This document shows positions 1-12,600 of a stretch of 64,000 nucleotides of DNA, piece after piece. The notes below the pieces were generated by a model, which worked only from the letters and a program-made list of their open reading frames with translations, was not told the origin of the DNA and made no database searches. A program made the position numbers and the translations under genes. The stretch is from Laetiporus sulphureus 93-53 (taxonomy: Eukaryota > Basidiomycota > Agaricomycetes > Polyporales > Laetiporaceae), in contig NW_024468537.1 in the NCBI RefSeq assembly GCF_001632365.1, forward strand, positions 29,964-93,963, written 5' to 3'. Positions within the stretch are counted from its first letter, which is position 1; each line of letters starts with the position of its first letter.

Positions 1-564
1 TCGGCTATGAAGTGGGCAAAGCGGACGTGGGTGGAGTGCATCGGATCCAACGCGTTGCGGGCCTGTCTTCTTGCCATGCGGATGAAGTGGGAGGAAGAGA
101 TGCGGGAGGCGGCGAGGCTTCTTCCCGTTCAAAAGTGTGACTGGTGCCCAGAGATGGAGGGCATACCCGCTCCACACTATCGCATGATCCTTCAATGCCG
201 ATTGAATTGCCAAAAACACATCATGGATAAATTCAGTAACGGCTGTTACAGCCCCTCCCAACTACCGCATTGGAGTAAGAGCATATCCTTGGAATTGCGA
301 CAATATGGCCTCCACTATCAGCACCTCTGGTACCGGGCAAGACTGCCTGCGTTAACCCATGGCAAAGACGGAGCAGGACCAGCTCGAGATGTCACTTTGG
401 CGATGCCTGCCATAGAACGTGCTGGCATAAGAAAAATCAATCACTATTATCGTTACGATGACGACGACAGCCAGAATGATGCATGGCAACAGTTGGTCAA
501 ATCGAGTAAAGAGCTGGAAGATGCATTTGCAGTCGCCCTTTCCGATGTATGTCCTGGTCATTAA
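1..564 (+). CDS. Unknown protein, probably the 3' part of a gene starting upstream
   Basis: The reading frame is open from the window edge to a TAA at 562-564. The first ATG is at 7, but nothing shows that it is the true start, so the gene may begin outside the window. The predicted 185 residues are hydrophilic, with several Cys and Trp residues (C-D-W-C near residue 45) and an Asp run near residue 150. No signal peptide or membrane segment is visible. I do not recognise the family. It could be an exon of a larger gene or a chance ORF. No neighbour suggests a role. Confidence 0.35.
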   Translation, partial: SAMKWAKRTWVECIGSNALRACLLAMRMKWEEEMREAARLLPVQKCDWCPEMEGIPAPHYRMILQCRLNCQKHIMDKFSNGCYSPSQLPHWSKSISLELRQYGLHYQHLWYRARLPALTHGKDGAGPARDVTLAMPAIERAGIRKINHYYRYDDDDSQNDAWQQLVKSSKELEDAFAVALSDVCPGH

Positions 565-1048
565 CCTTCTAAATAGGTTATTGACGCGTGTTACAGCTTA
601 AAGTGCTCGATTAGAATATTCGCAGACAAGCAACGGCTGATAAAGTGAGTGAAAAGACTATTCCTGACCTCGCGTAAGCTAACTAAGATTTTGCTGTAGA
701 GCGACGCGCTTCTGTTGTGAGAGGATGTTGAGTTCTGCACCGGCATCGCCAATGATTCTGGAGCGCAGGTGTCAGCGTGCCCTCCGGAGACATTGATGAC
801 TGCTGTTGGCTTGTTTGATCCGATGATTGAGTGCGGTGGACATGTACGGACTTTGCTGATTCTACAGTGTGTTACTCATTTGTTCTATGAGCGGAATTCT
901 GATGAGGTGTGAACATTTCATCCATACTGGAAGCCAAATTCTGCACCACTCTGTCTGACGGAGTGTTGTGCTCCTTCAATGCAGTGCTTAGTAGGTCATC
1001 GCCCACAATATCAATCAAGAGTCATGCGCGGGATTATAACGACGCGAG
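565..1048. other. Gene-free stretch
   Basis: About 480 bases with no convincing coding frame on either strand, no clear repeat and no recognisable RNA gene. It lies between the end of the unknown ORF and the 3' end of the decayed CsbD-like gene. Confidence 0.5.
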
Positions 1049-1667
1049 CTACAGAATTGAATGCCTAGTCGCTACGCGAAGTGATTCATCCCATCGCCTG
1101 TCATGAGAGGCCTTGGCCTCGCCTTTGACGGCACCCTTGCCTTCTGCTTCACAGAGTCCTCCCTTGTGCAGATCAGGGTTGTGAATGGCTTTGCCGGCAG
1201 TCTGGCGAGTATATATCAACATATGCTAATGAGAATGCAAAGCTCTATCACTGCCAGTGGCACGTTGCGTGCCTTGCCAATGATCTTATTCGTCAGCTAA
1301 GCCTTGCCTTCAGGAAGATCGCTCTGTCCGCCGACTGCTACACCGCCTGATTTTGGTTTGATGAGATGCAGGTGGTCGTGAGAGGAGATTCAGACAAGTT
1401 ACCTTGCACTGTAGGCTGCACATTCATAGGTCTGTCGTCGCTGTATGCGTTTTTCTCAGACTGCACACCTGGTGCAGCGGTGCCGGGCATGCCATGTTGA
1501 CCTCCAGCCATCACCGCATTGTCATCTGTGCAAGCGACGAACGGGCGCTGATTGTTTCCCTGTTAGGTTTGCGAGCCGTTCGTTACGTCCACATTGTATT
1601 CCGCTGCGTGGATGTGGTACTCGGGGGGAGGCTGAGGGAGGAAGGCGTTGTCGTTGATAGCAGACAC
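1049..1667 (-). pseudogene. Decayed CsbD-like stress protein gene
   Basis: Read on the minus strand, three exon-like segments give a protein typical of fungal CsbD-like (general-stress) proteins. The N-terminal part includes TDDNA-type and HGMPG segments. The middle reads LTNKIIGKARN. The last part reads NPDLHKGG, then GAVKGEAKASHD, a usual end of this family. Segments join through two intron-like gaps: GTAACT...ATCAG near 1330-1385 and GTGCCA...CGCCAG near 1210-1272. Defects: the expected start codon is GTG (1665-1667), there is a TAA in the first exon and a TAG in the second, and the usual stop after the HD end is lost so the frame runs 16 residues further to a TAG at 1049-1051. The segment order is strong; exact splice sites are inferred. 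A second hydrophilic protein with a CsbD-like tail is intact at 25.8 kb. Confidence 0.6.
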
Positions 1668-1720
1668 GTTAGGTATCAGAAGAGTGTATAGGTAGAAAGT
1701 TGACGGTAGAAATTGTGTGT

Positions 1721-1727
1721 TTATATA
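1721..1727 (-). promoter_or_regulatory. TATA box of the decayed CsbD-like gene
   Basis: The minus strand reads TATATAA about 55 nt upstream of the ancestral start position at 1667. The leader between them is pyrimidine-rich and has no ATG, as expected for a fungal promoter. Confidence 0.4.
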
Positions 1728-2151
1728 CACTCAAAGTCGTGCAGTAAACGCAACACCCGCCACAGCAGCTCCATAACCGATGTCACAAAATCAAGCTGAA
1801 AACGAGCACGCTCGCATCGATTGTTCCGTCTGTTCGGTCTATTTTGTTAACTTTGACACATACACTATACCTAGCACGTTATCAAAAAGTAGACCGAGGA
1901 TCTAACAATAAGATACTAGGCAACCCACGCAAACGAGTATCTGGCGACCCGGTATCCTGCCAAACCCATCTACTTTTCATCATTACTGTAGTTAGTCTAT
2001 GAATGCGAATAATTTACACTGGCAATACGCAGTTGCATGGTGATAGAATGTGTGAGTACAACGCCATGAGAAAACACATGAGAGACGACCGATGATACTG
2101 AGGACGGAGAGGGGAGCAGCACCAGAGGGAGAGCGATAACGTGGTGAGATA
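1728..2151. other. Gene-free stretch between divergently placed ends
   Basis: About 420 AT-rich bases holding the upstream region of the decayed CsbD-like gene and the 3' flank of the RPO41 gene. No coding frame or repeat was recognised. Confidence 0.4.
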
Positions 2152-5100
2152 TTACGAGAAGAAATACAGCGATTCTTTGATGGTGTTCACGTCGAACTCG
2201 CCCTTCTCAGGGAGAGGCGGTAGCACGCTTGTCAGGTCAACAAACTTATCCGCCAAGGAGGAATCGGCAGACTCAGTATCTTCGGCGGGAACCTTTTTGC
2301 GACTAGCCCGACGCTTTTGAACGATCGGTTCAACCTCCCCGTCCTTGGTGGCGGCCTCCAGGTCCTCAGTGTCTGCCCCGTGCTCTTCCGCCACAGGTGT
2401 TCGCTTCTTGTTTCTGAAAATACTGGCAGGGATCAAGTGATCCTTGTAGCGTTCCATGAACTATAAAGGGGTCAGGATTTCACTGAAGGTCAGCCAGACC
2501 GCACATACCTCGTCTCGGAGCTTCGACAGAATATCGGAGGAATGGAGCGCAATAAAGGTGTCACGAATGATGGTGGACATCTCATCAATGTTATTGGCGT
2601 GCGTCCAGTACGAGTCGTGTACCGAGGCGAACGTCAAACCCCGCGACTGCAATCATACAATAAGCACCAGTCGGAAGACCTGTGTTTGGAGACATACCCG
2701 ACATTCGAGTGCAGTCAGCATCATGTGCGTCGCGTCGAGACTATGAATGAAGTTGGGCGGGAACGCGGACGCCTGCTTCATGGAGCTCACTACAAACGAC
2801 CCGTCAACGTCGCCGTACTGCCCGAGTTTAATCGCTACACACCATGCGTTGGAATGCTTGGATCGGAGATGTACACCGTTTGCATCGCTGTGATGATTTG
2901 CTTGCGTTTCGTGGCCCTGTACGGCTGCACGATCGGGAGCCCAAGCGGCGTGGTCCACACAACTGACGTCATTTGCTCTCTCTTCAGGCGGTTCGCGGGA
3001 GTGTCCTTCTTTTTATTCTTCGAATTGATCCTGTTAACAATGGGCTTCTCCAGCTCCCCCAGACGGTCGCGAGGGATGGACTTCGCGATCAGACGCCCAG
3101 ACGCGTTCAGCCAGTTCTGAATACTCTTGGCGCCCTTGAACAGATCGCCGATACAGCTGAGCACCTGCAGACGAATGACTTCAATCAAATCACGGGCAGT
3201 GCACAGGCGGTAGACCAACCTGCTTCGCGAGATAGGTTGCAGCATTCCAACATTCTTCCGAGGGGATATCGCCTCTGTCCTTCAGCTGCTTTTCGAGCTG
3301 GTCCCGCGCGCCGATGAACGTCACGCCATAAACCGTTGTCATAACGGTCTGTTTGACAACCTTGCGCGCCACCTTGCCTGACAGCATCTCCGCATACTTA
3401 TTACCGTTCTCAATGTCCTTAAGCATGGCCTGCTCCACCATGTTCGCAACATAGGTGTAGACGTCCGAGGGCTTATCTGTCACGTCCAAATTGACCTGCT
3501 TCGCGCCCTGGGCGTCACCACCGAGTGCAGCATAGTGCTGCAGGCCATTGCAAGTGCCATCTTGATGCACGGGCAGGGCGCATTCGTACGCGAGCGGATC
3601 CGGGGAGTCCAGCGCGGCTTTGAGCTCCTTACAGGTGGCAAGACATTGCCAAGGGTCGTCGGCGTGGGTCCACCATTTCCGTCCCTACATCAAAACCATC
3701 AACGCTATCCTGCGATATTATTAACATCAAACTTACAGTCAAGGGGTTTTCTGCACTGTCGGAGATGTCATCGAAATGCTCCTCCGCGAACTTGACACGA
3801 TCATCGAGACTCGCTTTGTCGTATCCATATAAGTTGGCGAGATGAATTTTGAGCCATTTCAGACCGCTTTCTCCTAGAGGCTTCGCCTCGGCGAACATCA
3901 GGAGTCCACGACTGAGGTCGTCGCCGATATGACTCAGGTGCGGTGGGATCGGGTAAGCACGTCCACGGAAGTCGACATTGTGCGGAAAATAGATCGTGTC
4001 GCCGAGAAACTAGCAAGGTTTCATATGAGCAGGTCTTCAGGGTAAAAGGAACACGGAATGGCTCACGGCTCGGGCGATCTCGATCTTATAATTAACACTA
4101 CATCTGTCTGAATGGTTGTGCGCCTTCTCCAAATTATAATGTTTCTGCCTCGTCAGGTAAATGAGCCTTTGGGCCTGGTCCGTATCAATATTTTCTGGCC
4201 TCTCCGGCTCAGGTCCATCATATACCGCAGGGGGGATCTTGTTCCCCCGTTTGCCTGAGTTCCACACCTCGAGCACGACATCGAACACCTTCCGGTTGAT
4301 CTTCCAAGGGGTGCTGCCGAGCACATCCAAACTAGCGTAGATCAGCTCCAGGTTACCCAATTGAGATGCCTCCCGCAGATAGCTTGCTTGTTCCTGGGAA
4401 TCTTTGAATCGCATGGCCCAAGCTAAGATAACAAATGTGATGATCAACATATTAAAGTGACAACAATTGAGGGACTAACTCACTCTTGTTGTAAATATAC
4501 CCGCCTTGATCATAGCTCAACCATGGCTTCGGTTCCACAAGCATAGGAAGATGTCGAGGGTGAAGAGTCTCACGCAGCGACTCATTCGCCATTTTTTCCG
4601 CAATTTGAGGATTGAGTTTGATGACGCCGAGCTTGAATCCGCGAATATACTCGTACGTGTGGAAAAACGCGGGCTGTTCTTCTGACCTATAGGACATACA
4701 GCGTTCACATACTCAGAAGCATGAATGCATATCGGACACTTACACATCCTCCCTAGTTCTGGGGTCATTGCCTGTCCTCAGAATGGTGGCAATATCCACC
4801 AGACAGTCAACGAGAAAACTGCCGACCTTGACACGTACAGTCTGCGTCCACTCCGTCGTCCAGTCCTCCGAGTCTTCCACGAACTTTGCCGCCGTAACAC
4901 GGCGTGCATGTAGATCGCGAACACCCAAGTTCGTGAAGAAGGATCCGTGGGCCGGTCGGCCTGGGGTGGTCGTCGGAATGCTAATGTTATTCTTTTTGCA
5001 CATCTCGGCCTTATACTCGAGTTCGACGGCCTTTCCGACAGCGAGTAGCGCTCGTGCCGTCTTCATGCCATCCACCACACCGCCGGTGCCCTCGAGGCGC

Positions 5101-6584
5101 ATGAGCTCGAGTATCACGATGAGGGAGAGCTTCTCTGGCGAGAGAAGGCTAAGGAATGGGCTCAGCCCGACCAGACGTTTGGGATCACCTACAACTTGCT
5201 TATGAGTAATCCGAATGGACTTCTGGACGTAAATGGGCATACCGATCTTCACGTCCGCCTGTATGTGCCGCTCTTCCGCAACCATATTCGCGATCTCGGC
5301 CTCTAGTCGAACCTGCAGCTTCTGGTGCCACTCCCACATCCAAGCGCGGATATCCTTGCTCTTCAGGCCCTTACTGCCCAAACCTAACCCATCAAGTACC
5401 TCTGCCTGGTGCCTGAGACGGTCTACGGCAACATCATACACTGAATCTTCCAGCAGCTTTTGTCTGGAAGCAACATCTTCCGGAAGCACGCGTCGAGCGA
5501 GCACTAATTGTGATAAATGCCTGCGTAGTGTTTGAATGTTATACGGCACTTCACTCTCCTGTTCTTCTGGTTTGCCCTTGCTCGTCATACTCGCGATTGA
5601 ACCGTCCTGTCGCTGTTTGACCTCGATATCTACTCTCTGTTTCCCCAAGTAACCATCTATTAAAGCCGCCGGCAGCAATAATGCATTTCAACTCACCTTG
5701 GGTCGCATGACCGGTATCGCCTCAGGCACATTCTCAAGCGGATCGACCTCCGTCCGTCCAAGCATCTCTGCTGTGCCGAGCTCGTTGACGACTGTTAAAA
5801 GACCCGCCTCTACCGCAGCCTTTGAGAGCACCTTGATTGCCTGCACTGACTCTTCCGTCGTTGTGAACGCCTTGTTGGACACCACAATCGCAACTGAGAT
5901 TTCGCGATCTAGAATGCTCTGCAAGATTTGCATTGGCCCTCGCACGCCCTCAACATGCAATGGCTTAGCCGATTCCGGATTGTGGCGCATCCAAGCAAGC
6001 AGCGCGAGTGCGTACGTATGTTCACTTGGCTTGAGATAATTGCTCCGCTCCATCTCACCGTAGAGTTGCCAGAATTCTGTCAAATACACATCTGGTTCCA
6101 CAGTTTTCTCCAAGCTGGCCAACGTGAGATATGCATCCAGGAAAGCATTGTATACCCGCTCGCTAAGGAGGGCCTCGCCCTTCTCTGTTGTCCGCATATT
6201 ATCGAAAACGGCCTTCGCTCGCGGTACGTCATATAGATTGTGCAAACATGCATCCATGACTGAAAGTAAGTCCTGAGTCGGCGAGTCTGTAAAGTAAAGG
6301 CTGTTAAACTTGTTAGGCTCGTGGTCCGGCAAGGGCGTAGGGAGGATAGTGTAGGCTGGCCGGCGTTGTAGAAACGCCTCCATGTCGACTTGCGCTACTG
6401 TTTGCGACTTCTTCTGTAGCATAAAAGGAGGATATTGGTCAACTGGTGCGGCACCGGTAGCAAGAGCAGGAGCATTCGCCCGTTTTGAAGGAGTAGAGTA
6501 CAGACGAGCCGGGCGAGGAAGGCTCTGGCGGGAGTTTGACACCCAAGTCATCTCCACCTTGCGAGCAGCAGTTCTGGGGATCAT
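2152..6584 (-). CDS. RPO41: Mitochondrial DNA-directed RNA polymerase
   Basis: Single-subunit, T7-like RNA polymerase that transcribes mitochondrial DNA and makes primers for its replication. The protein begins at the ATG at 6582-6584 with a basic, Ser/Arg-rich leader (RLYSTP) that fits a mitochondrial import signal. The N-terminal extension is on 5.7-6.6 kb and 4.7-5.7 kb. Catalytic palm motif A ([16 protein letters not shown]) is near 3520-3570, the fingers/O-helix ([14 protein letters not shown], with the essential Lys and Tyr) near 3330-3370, and motif C (VHDSYWTH) near 2610. A conserved [20 protein letters not shown] block is near 2740. The end is the typical YFFS followed by TAA at 2152-2154. 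The gene is split by about nine short introns; one clear example is GTGAGT...ATAG around 5659-5697. All key catalytic residues are present. Exon borders are approximate. Confidence 0.95.
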
Positions 6585-6876
6585 GATGTCTGCAGGTCAG
6601 CGTCTAGGTGGCCGTCTTGGTCGAGGAGGTGTCGGCAAGACCTTGCTATAGATCAGTATTTCGAAAATTTGCCGCCACCGGCAATATTTGTTGCGAGCAA
6701 ATATCAATATACAATCACGTGATCATTCCCTCCACGATTTCCGTAAAGAGCATTCTGTCGAAATCCATCTTATAAAGGCAAAACACCGGTTCACCAGGCA
6801 TGATACCGAGCACAGCGTTAAGACCCAGGTACATGCATAAACGTTCGTTGAGAATGATAAATGACGGGATAGTACA

Positions 6877-9040
6877 TCATATTTTTCTAAACCAAGCATC
6901 CGCGTAACCTTCGATATCTTCAAAGTGTTTCTTTCTTTCCTTCACCGCTTCCTCCTCCAGCATTAGAGCAAAGCCTTTCACATCCTGTTCTCCATTCCTC
7001 TCCTGCAGGACGAACATTCCTGTTCCTCCCGACTCGTCCGTCTCGAAAGTCTCAAATGCAGTGCTGTTCAAGCCATAGCCACGTGGAAAAAGCGTGGTAA
7101 ACTGGAAGTCAAACGTCTCGCCTTCCTTTGGAACCGAACGTAAATGTGTCGACCAAATGCGTGGCCAAGAGGCATACAGGGCTTGTTCGTTCGGGCTGCG
7201 AAAGGGAGCAAAGTCGGCGAGCACCTCTGTACAGTAGTGCGAGGTGCTCTCTGGCGAACACAATGTGAAGGCGCCATACCCAAGGTTGCTGTAAGTCCCT
7301 GTGTATTTCTCCAGGTCTAGCGAAGGCGGTTCTCTAATTCCCGACGCCCTCTCATGCTCAATGGATCTCGACTGCTCTTCATCTGCGAGTGAGCTATGTA
7401 GTTTGCTCAGTCAATATCGCTACCGGTTAAAGAGCGTGAGCACGAACCTGGAGTCATGCGCTAGAGGTCGGTCTACCCGGCGTAGCCCCAAAACGTCCTC
7501 AACAACTCGGTACATAATCGCTTCGTTCGCGCTCGCCTTCTCGTCAGCATTTGCGAGCAACACCAATCCGAGGCCGTCCGACGGAAGGAACGCGACGCGA
7601 GTAGATATGCCAGGTACCCCACCGGTATGTGAGACGATCTGTTCACCACGCTGTCAAATGAAATTCTTCGGAGCGTGAGATATGGAATGCTCCGACGAAC
7701 TTCGTGGCCTTGGTATGACCATCGGATCCATCCCATCCCATATCCTTCGAAGGACATGTCTGGGGTCGCTCCAGCGCCCTTTATGATGGAATGAGCAGTC
7801 GTCATCTCATCGAACGTTGAGCGAGGGAGTATGATTTTATGTGTTGCCGCATCTACACCGTGATTCAGCAGCGTGATCAGCCATTTGGTCTGCAAAGATA
7901 ACTTTAGTGAATTTCCAAACGATTTCCTCTTGCCGTCAACACACCATATCTTCTGCACTAGTGATAACACCTCCTGCACCAGCTAAGAGCTCGACAATGT
8001 CTTGGTGGAATCCCGACGGAATGCGTCGACCAAATTTGGTCCAAGTTTGAGTGAATTTTCCCGCTTTGGCTGCTTCTTCAGGCCAGAATGTTGATGAAGT
8101 CATGTTCATTTGCTCGAAGAGCCGAGACTTCACAAAGGAGGTGTACGTAGTGTTCGCGTACTGCGACACGAGGTATGCTCCCGTCTTATACATCTAAACG
8201 GGCCGATCTCGTTAGTTCTGGCAGACCGTGAGGTTTCACAAGAATATACCTGATTGTTGTAATGCCATGTCTTACGCAGCTCATATGCAGGTCGCAGATT
8301 GCGCAGGTTGCGCACAACGTCCTGAGTTGAGTCCTTCGGACCATATGAAAAGTCATGCCTGAGGCCAGGTACGTTACTCTTTGGAAGACTGCAGCGGGCA
8401 ATACTGTTCACCTCGGCAGACCAGAGACATGCGCGAGGATGTCACGAATGTTAGCCTTCTGACTTGCCCACTCGTCCGCGAGCACCCAGTCATCGGGCAG
8501 GATGTCCTTCAGCTTCGTATCCCAATCGAACCGCGAGACGCCTGGTGGCAGAGGAGTCACATTCCGACCTTGGCTGAAATCATCCATGAGCAGCCCGACA
8601 GAGCTAGCAAGGAATGCCTTGGAGCATGAGGCTATAGTAAAGAGTGACTGGAAATCAATCAGTGATCACGTTCCTCGAGGGTTGCCCGTCGAAGAAGATG
8701 TGAAGCATCGTAGAAGAATGCTTACGTCCGGAGTCATGTCATGCCCATCCCCTTCTTCTGTCCTGTGCCCCCATGCTTCCAACTCGATGACCGGTTCCTG
8801 CCCTTCCGAAACATGTACGACTCCCAGAGCGATACCAGGAATACGAGCGGTCTTCAGCAGCCTCTCAATGTAGTCAGACAGTTCTGGAGTAATAGCATGC
8901 TTGCTTAGCACTGTTGTCGACGGAGGCGCGACTAAGGTCCCTCCTAGGGCCAGTGGCAGTTGATAGAATGCGTCCGCAGATATCGCAGCAAGACTACGAT
9001 GCAGCAGGATAGAGAAAACGAGCAGCGTAAAGCTCAGCAT
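6877..9040 (-). CDS. Secreted serine beta-lactamase-fold hydrolase (family S12 / class C type)
   Basis: Probable extracellular or secretory-pathway serine hydrolase of the beta-lactamase / penicillin-binding-protein fold; in fungi these act as esterases, amidases or D-peptidases, and the substrate cannot be told here. The start at 9038-9040 gives a signal peptide (MLSFTLLVFSILLHRSLAA). The nucleophile motif SxxK is SCSK near 8630. The YxN motif is YNN in WHYNNQ near 8260. The third motif is HTGG in SHTGGVPG near 7620. The C-terminal region after about 7300 is the extra domain common in fungal members, ending ...AWFRKI. Around seven short introns interrupt it. All three active-site motifs are present, so it looks functional. 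It is head-to-head with the SNF2/RING gene. LACTB-like proteins are an alternative label. Confidence 0.85.
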
Positions 9041-9640
9041 GGCGGGTTTCTACAGCAACCAGCTGTAGCCTTAGCTCTAACGAGGACGTCCTGAACAGTA
9101 GAGCTTCTCCGAAAGTGATGATGAAGCAACTTATCATGAGAACGCGAGTCTCATGAATCGTGAGGTCCGCGTGGCTTGTGGGGATACCGGCTATCTTGAA
9201 ACTGTCTTGTACGGGTCAGTAAGGTTGCTTCAGACCATAGCAATCACGTCTTGTAAGCATACAACATTCCCCCTCGCAGCATGAAAAGCTGAAAGCACAG
9301 CTTTTGAACCCGTTGCGATTTGCGACGCCGGTCGAGATTCTTCACAAGTATCCGAAGGGGACGGAGTTGTTACATTGTTCTCGGATAATTTCTCGAGACA
9401 GGAAACGCGGGGTTTGTTACTTGTACATATCCCTAATGCCAGTCGAGCAATGAATTCTATCGGTGGCCCTTTTCAATTCAACGACAGAATAGACGGAAGT
9501 GGCCCGTTCGCCCGCCCGCGTTGAATCGGCTCGACAATGGGCGCTAATTGTGCACCGTACTTCTCGTCGACCTTGACCGTTTTTAGACTGCCTCTTTGTT
9601 GACGTTACCACTCAGTGCGAGGATTCGCGAGCTCAAGAAC
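9041..9640. promoter_or_regulatory. Shared divergent promoter region
   Basis: The 600 bases between the minus-strand hydrolase start (9040) and the plus-strand SNF2/RING start (9641) must hold both promoters. No convincing TATA box or known operator is visible, and no coding frame is supported. Confidence 0.4.
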
Positions 9641-12600
9641 ATGTCGGACACGTATTCGACACCCAAGGTCGCGTCTGGTGTCGGTAGTTCGCGTATGTTG
9701 GCCGCGCTCGACAACCCTGCACTTCTCTCAACGTCCGGTGTGGCGTCGTCATCATTGGACGCGTTGCGCGGCCGTAATATGCCTACAAATGGTCTAAAGA
9801 GGCCTATAGAAACCCTACCTGTGTCAGGAAGCGGTTTTAGTGGTCGCAAGAAAAAAAGGACATCAAACAGTCATGTCGAAACGGAGAACCTATTCGGCAC
9901 TCCTGTCCCAGTTGGACTGTCTGCCGGTATGTTCCCGCAATCCTTCCGTGTTGATGACATCCGTAGACCTTGAGTCTTTGATGGAACTTCTGGCAAGTAT
10001 AGGTTTATTATCCCAACTTCTTCATAGCCGAGCTGGCAGCGCGTCCCCCCCGAACAAGGCCAGCAGTTCCTCCAACCTGACCAGTGGATTTGCTTTGCGA
10101 TATGACAATGAAAGCACGATTCATGCCATCGACTATGGAGGAAGGGATCAAGCGATGAGGTTAACGCCATGGATGTGTGCGACCTAGCGTTTGTCTTACA
10201 TAGCCTACCATCCAGGATTGCCGAGTTCGTGACCAGGTCGATCGACAACTCATCGCACGGGGTGGACGTGCAGTCTGCTATGCAAAAGCTGCAGCTTCGC
10301 GGGTAAGTGATTTCGCACTTTTGCGCGACTTCTCTGTTTACAGGTTTCCATAAGTAAAAAAGATCTACTACCCGGTATGGAAGTTCGCTTGCTTCCACAC
10401 CAGATTATAGGTGTTGCCTGGTACGCTAGGAGTCTCTCGTCTTATTTACGTGTTAATTGGCAATGAGAGCAGGATGCTGGACCAAGAACATAGCAGCCCG
10501 CATAAGGGAGGCATTCTCGCGTAAGTAATCTCATCTGTCGTTCGGTCTCGTGCTGACTCTCACCGGTATGTTAGGGATGAGATGGGTCTCGGTACAGCGA
10601 TGTCTACCCAGGCGACTTCAGTATATCTGACAGAATGTCAGGTAAAACCGTGCAAATGATTGCGACCATGGCGATGAACCTCCCCGATGAAGACGAAAGC
10701 AATCGCAGCACACTCATCGTCGTTCCAGCCGCGTTGCTTCTCCAGGTGCGTGCCTCAAACTATCATCCGAAGTCCTTCTCACGTCGGACACAGTGGAAAG
10801 ATGAGATCACGAGCAAGACGAACGGGATGTTCACTGTGCATATCCACCACGGCAGGGACAAGCTCAAATCAACTTCAGCGATCGCGCACAAGGACGTGAT
10901 TATTGCAACGTATCACACCCTAAACCACGACTTCGCGCTTCCAGCAGACATCGAGGAAGGCGAGGAGATGCGCTGGTTGATGGATAATGGGTTCGCCTTT
11001 CATTACCTCAAGTCATTGCGTAGCAATCGTCAACTTTCTTATTGCTTTACAGGGGTGTCCTGGCACGTACAAAGTGGTTCCGAGTCATCCTGGATGAATC
11101 TCAGTTCATTCGAAACAGGTGCACCTGCTTTGTGCTACTGCTAACGGTCTGCGGGTATTGATCATCCATCGCAGAGCGACGCGGTCGAGCCAAGCAGTCG
11201 CAATGCTCCGCTCGCGCTATCGGTGGTGTTTGACAGGAACACCCATCACGAATACCCTGTGAGCAGCCGCAGCAGCCGAGCACTACATCAGCCACTGATT
11301 CTTGAAGTCAGGGCAGATATATACGGCCTCCTGCGCTTTGGGCGCTTCCGGCCATGGAAGTGCGTGCGATGAGCATTGCAAGTGATATGTCGTTGATCAT
11401 GACATTCAGTGACTGGAAAGACTTCAATGAGTACATTGCGAAAGTCCAGTTGGAAGATGCACCGCTTGCTGGTATGTGCGCGCATTATGTGGCGTGCTTC
11501 TCTATCAGGAAGTTGATTGAAGTGCATTGGTGTAGGCTTGCGTGCTCAGGAGGTCCTAAAGCCACTGATGTTGAGACGTACGAAAAACGCGGAGATCGTA
11601 TGCGCAGTCTACTTTCATTGCAGAACTGATGGTGAATTGCTATCCCTACCCTGTTAGGAGGGCGAGCCTATCCTTCAACTCCCTGAGAAGCACGTTGACC
11701 TCGTGGAGTTGGACTTCTCGGACGAAGAGCGTAAGGTACGCCTCGTCTTGGTTGGAAGCGCACCGGCAAGAGCTGCACTTGCTCAATGAAAATATACCGC
11801 AGCTGTACGACAACTTCGAGCGGCGTGCACAAATTCAGATCAGCAGGTTCATCAGGGATAACACTATTGTCAAAAAGTAGGCATTCTGCAATATCCGCGA
11901 TCATATTGTACTGATGCATGTGGGAACAGCCATTCGGCAGTTCTGGTGAGTCAAAGTGCTGTCCTTCCCTGGTCCACCCTATACATTCAGGTCGTTAGGT
12001 CATGATCCTGCGCCTCCGTCAGCTGTGCTGTCATCCAAACTTGATACTGGTGAGCTTAATAGCTGGCCCAGTTGATCAATGCACTTCATAACGTTTTCGA
12101 TAGGGTCTTGCAGAAGAGTTTTCAGACCCAACGATGCTTGTTGGCAGTAATGCGGACAGAGAGTTGGCACGAGCCACCAAGCAATATGGTGGACGATGGG
12201 TCACGGAGATCAAGCAGAGGCGAGTGTGTGTTCACTATATGGTGGGCCTACAATTGATCAAACGTCCAGATTTATGGCTCGCGCAAAAGTGAACTCACTA
12301 GACTTTGATGACGAGTCGGACGAACCGGAGCCGACTTGTCCTGTCTGTGGAGATTGTACGTATCCCTGGCTAGGTTCAGTTCTGCTTTGGTTGATAGGAT
12401 TGCCGCAGTGTTCATGAACGACAGCGGGAGGTTGCTCGGGTGTGGACACGAGATATGTGCAGGTGCGTGCAAATATAGCACGTAGTCCTCACCAACCAAT
12501 CTCTGACAATGTGTGATAGAGTGTCTCGACGTCCTGGCGACTTCCAACATTGAACATAACGGCGAATTGTAAGTAAGTGCTGTGCATTGTGTCGATCGCT

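Noticed and set aside
1404..1691. Plus-strand open frames of 70-95 codons
   Set aside because: They lie opposite the decayed CsbD-like gene, whose minus-strand reading matches a known family.
2542..3120. Plus-strand open frame of 192 codons
   Set aside because: Shadow of RPO41 exons; no recognisable product and no intron signals in that direction.
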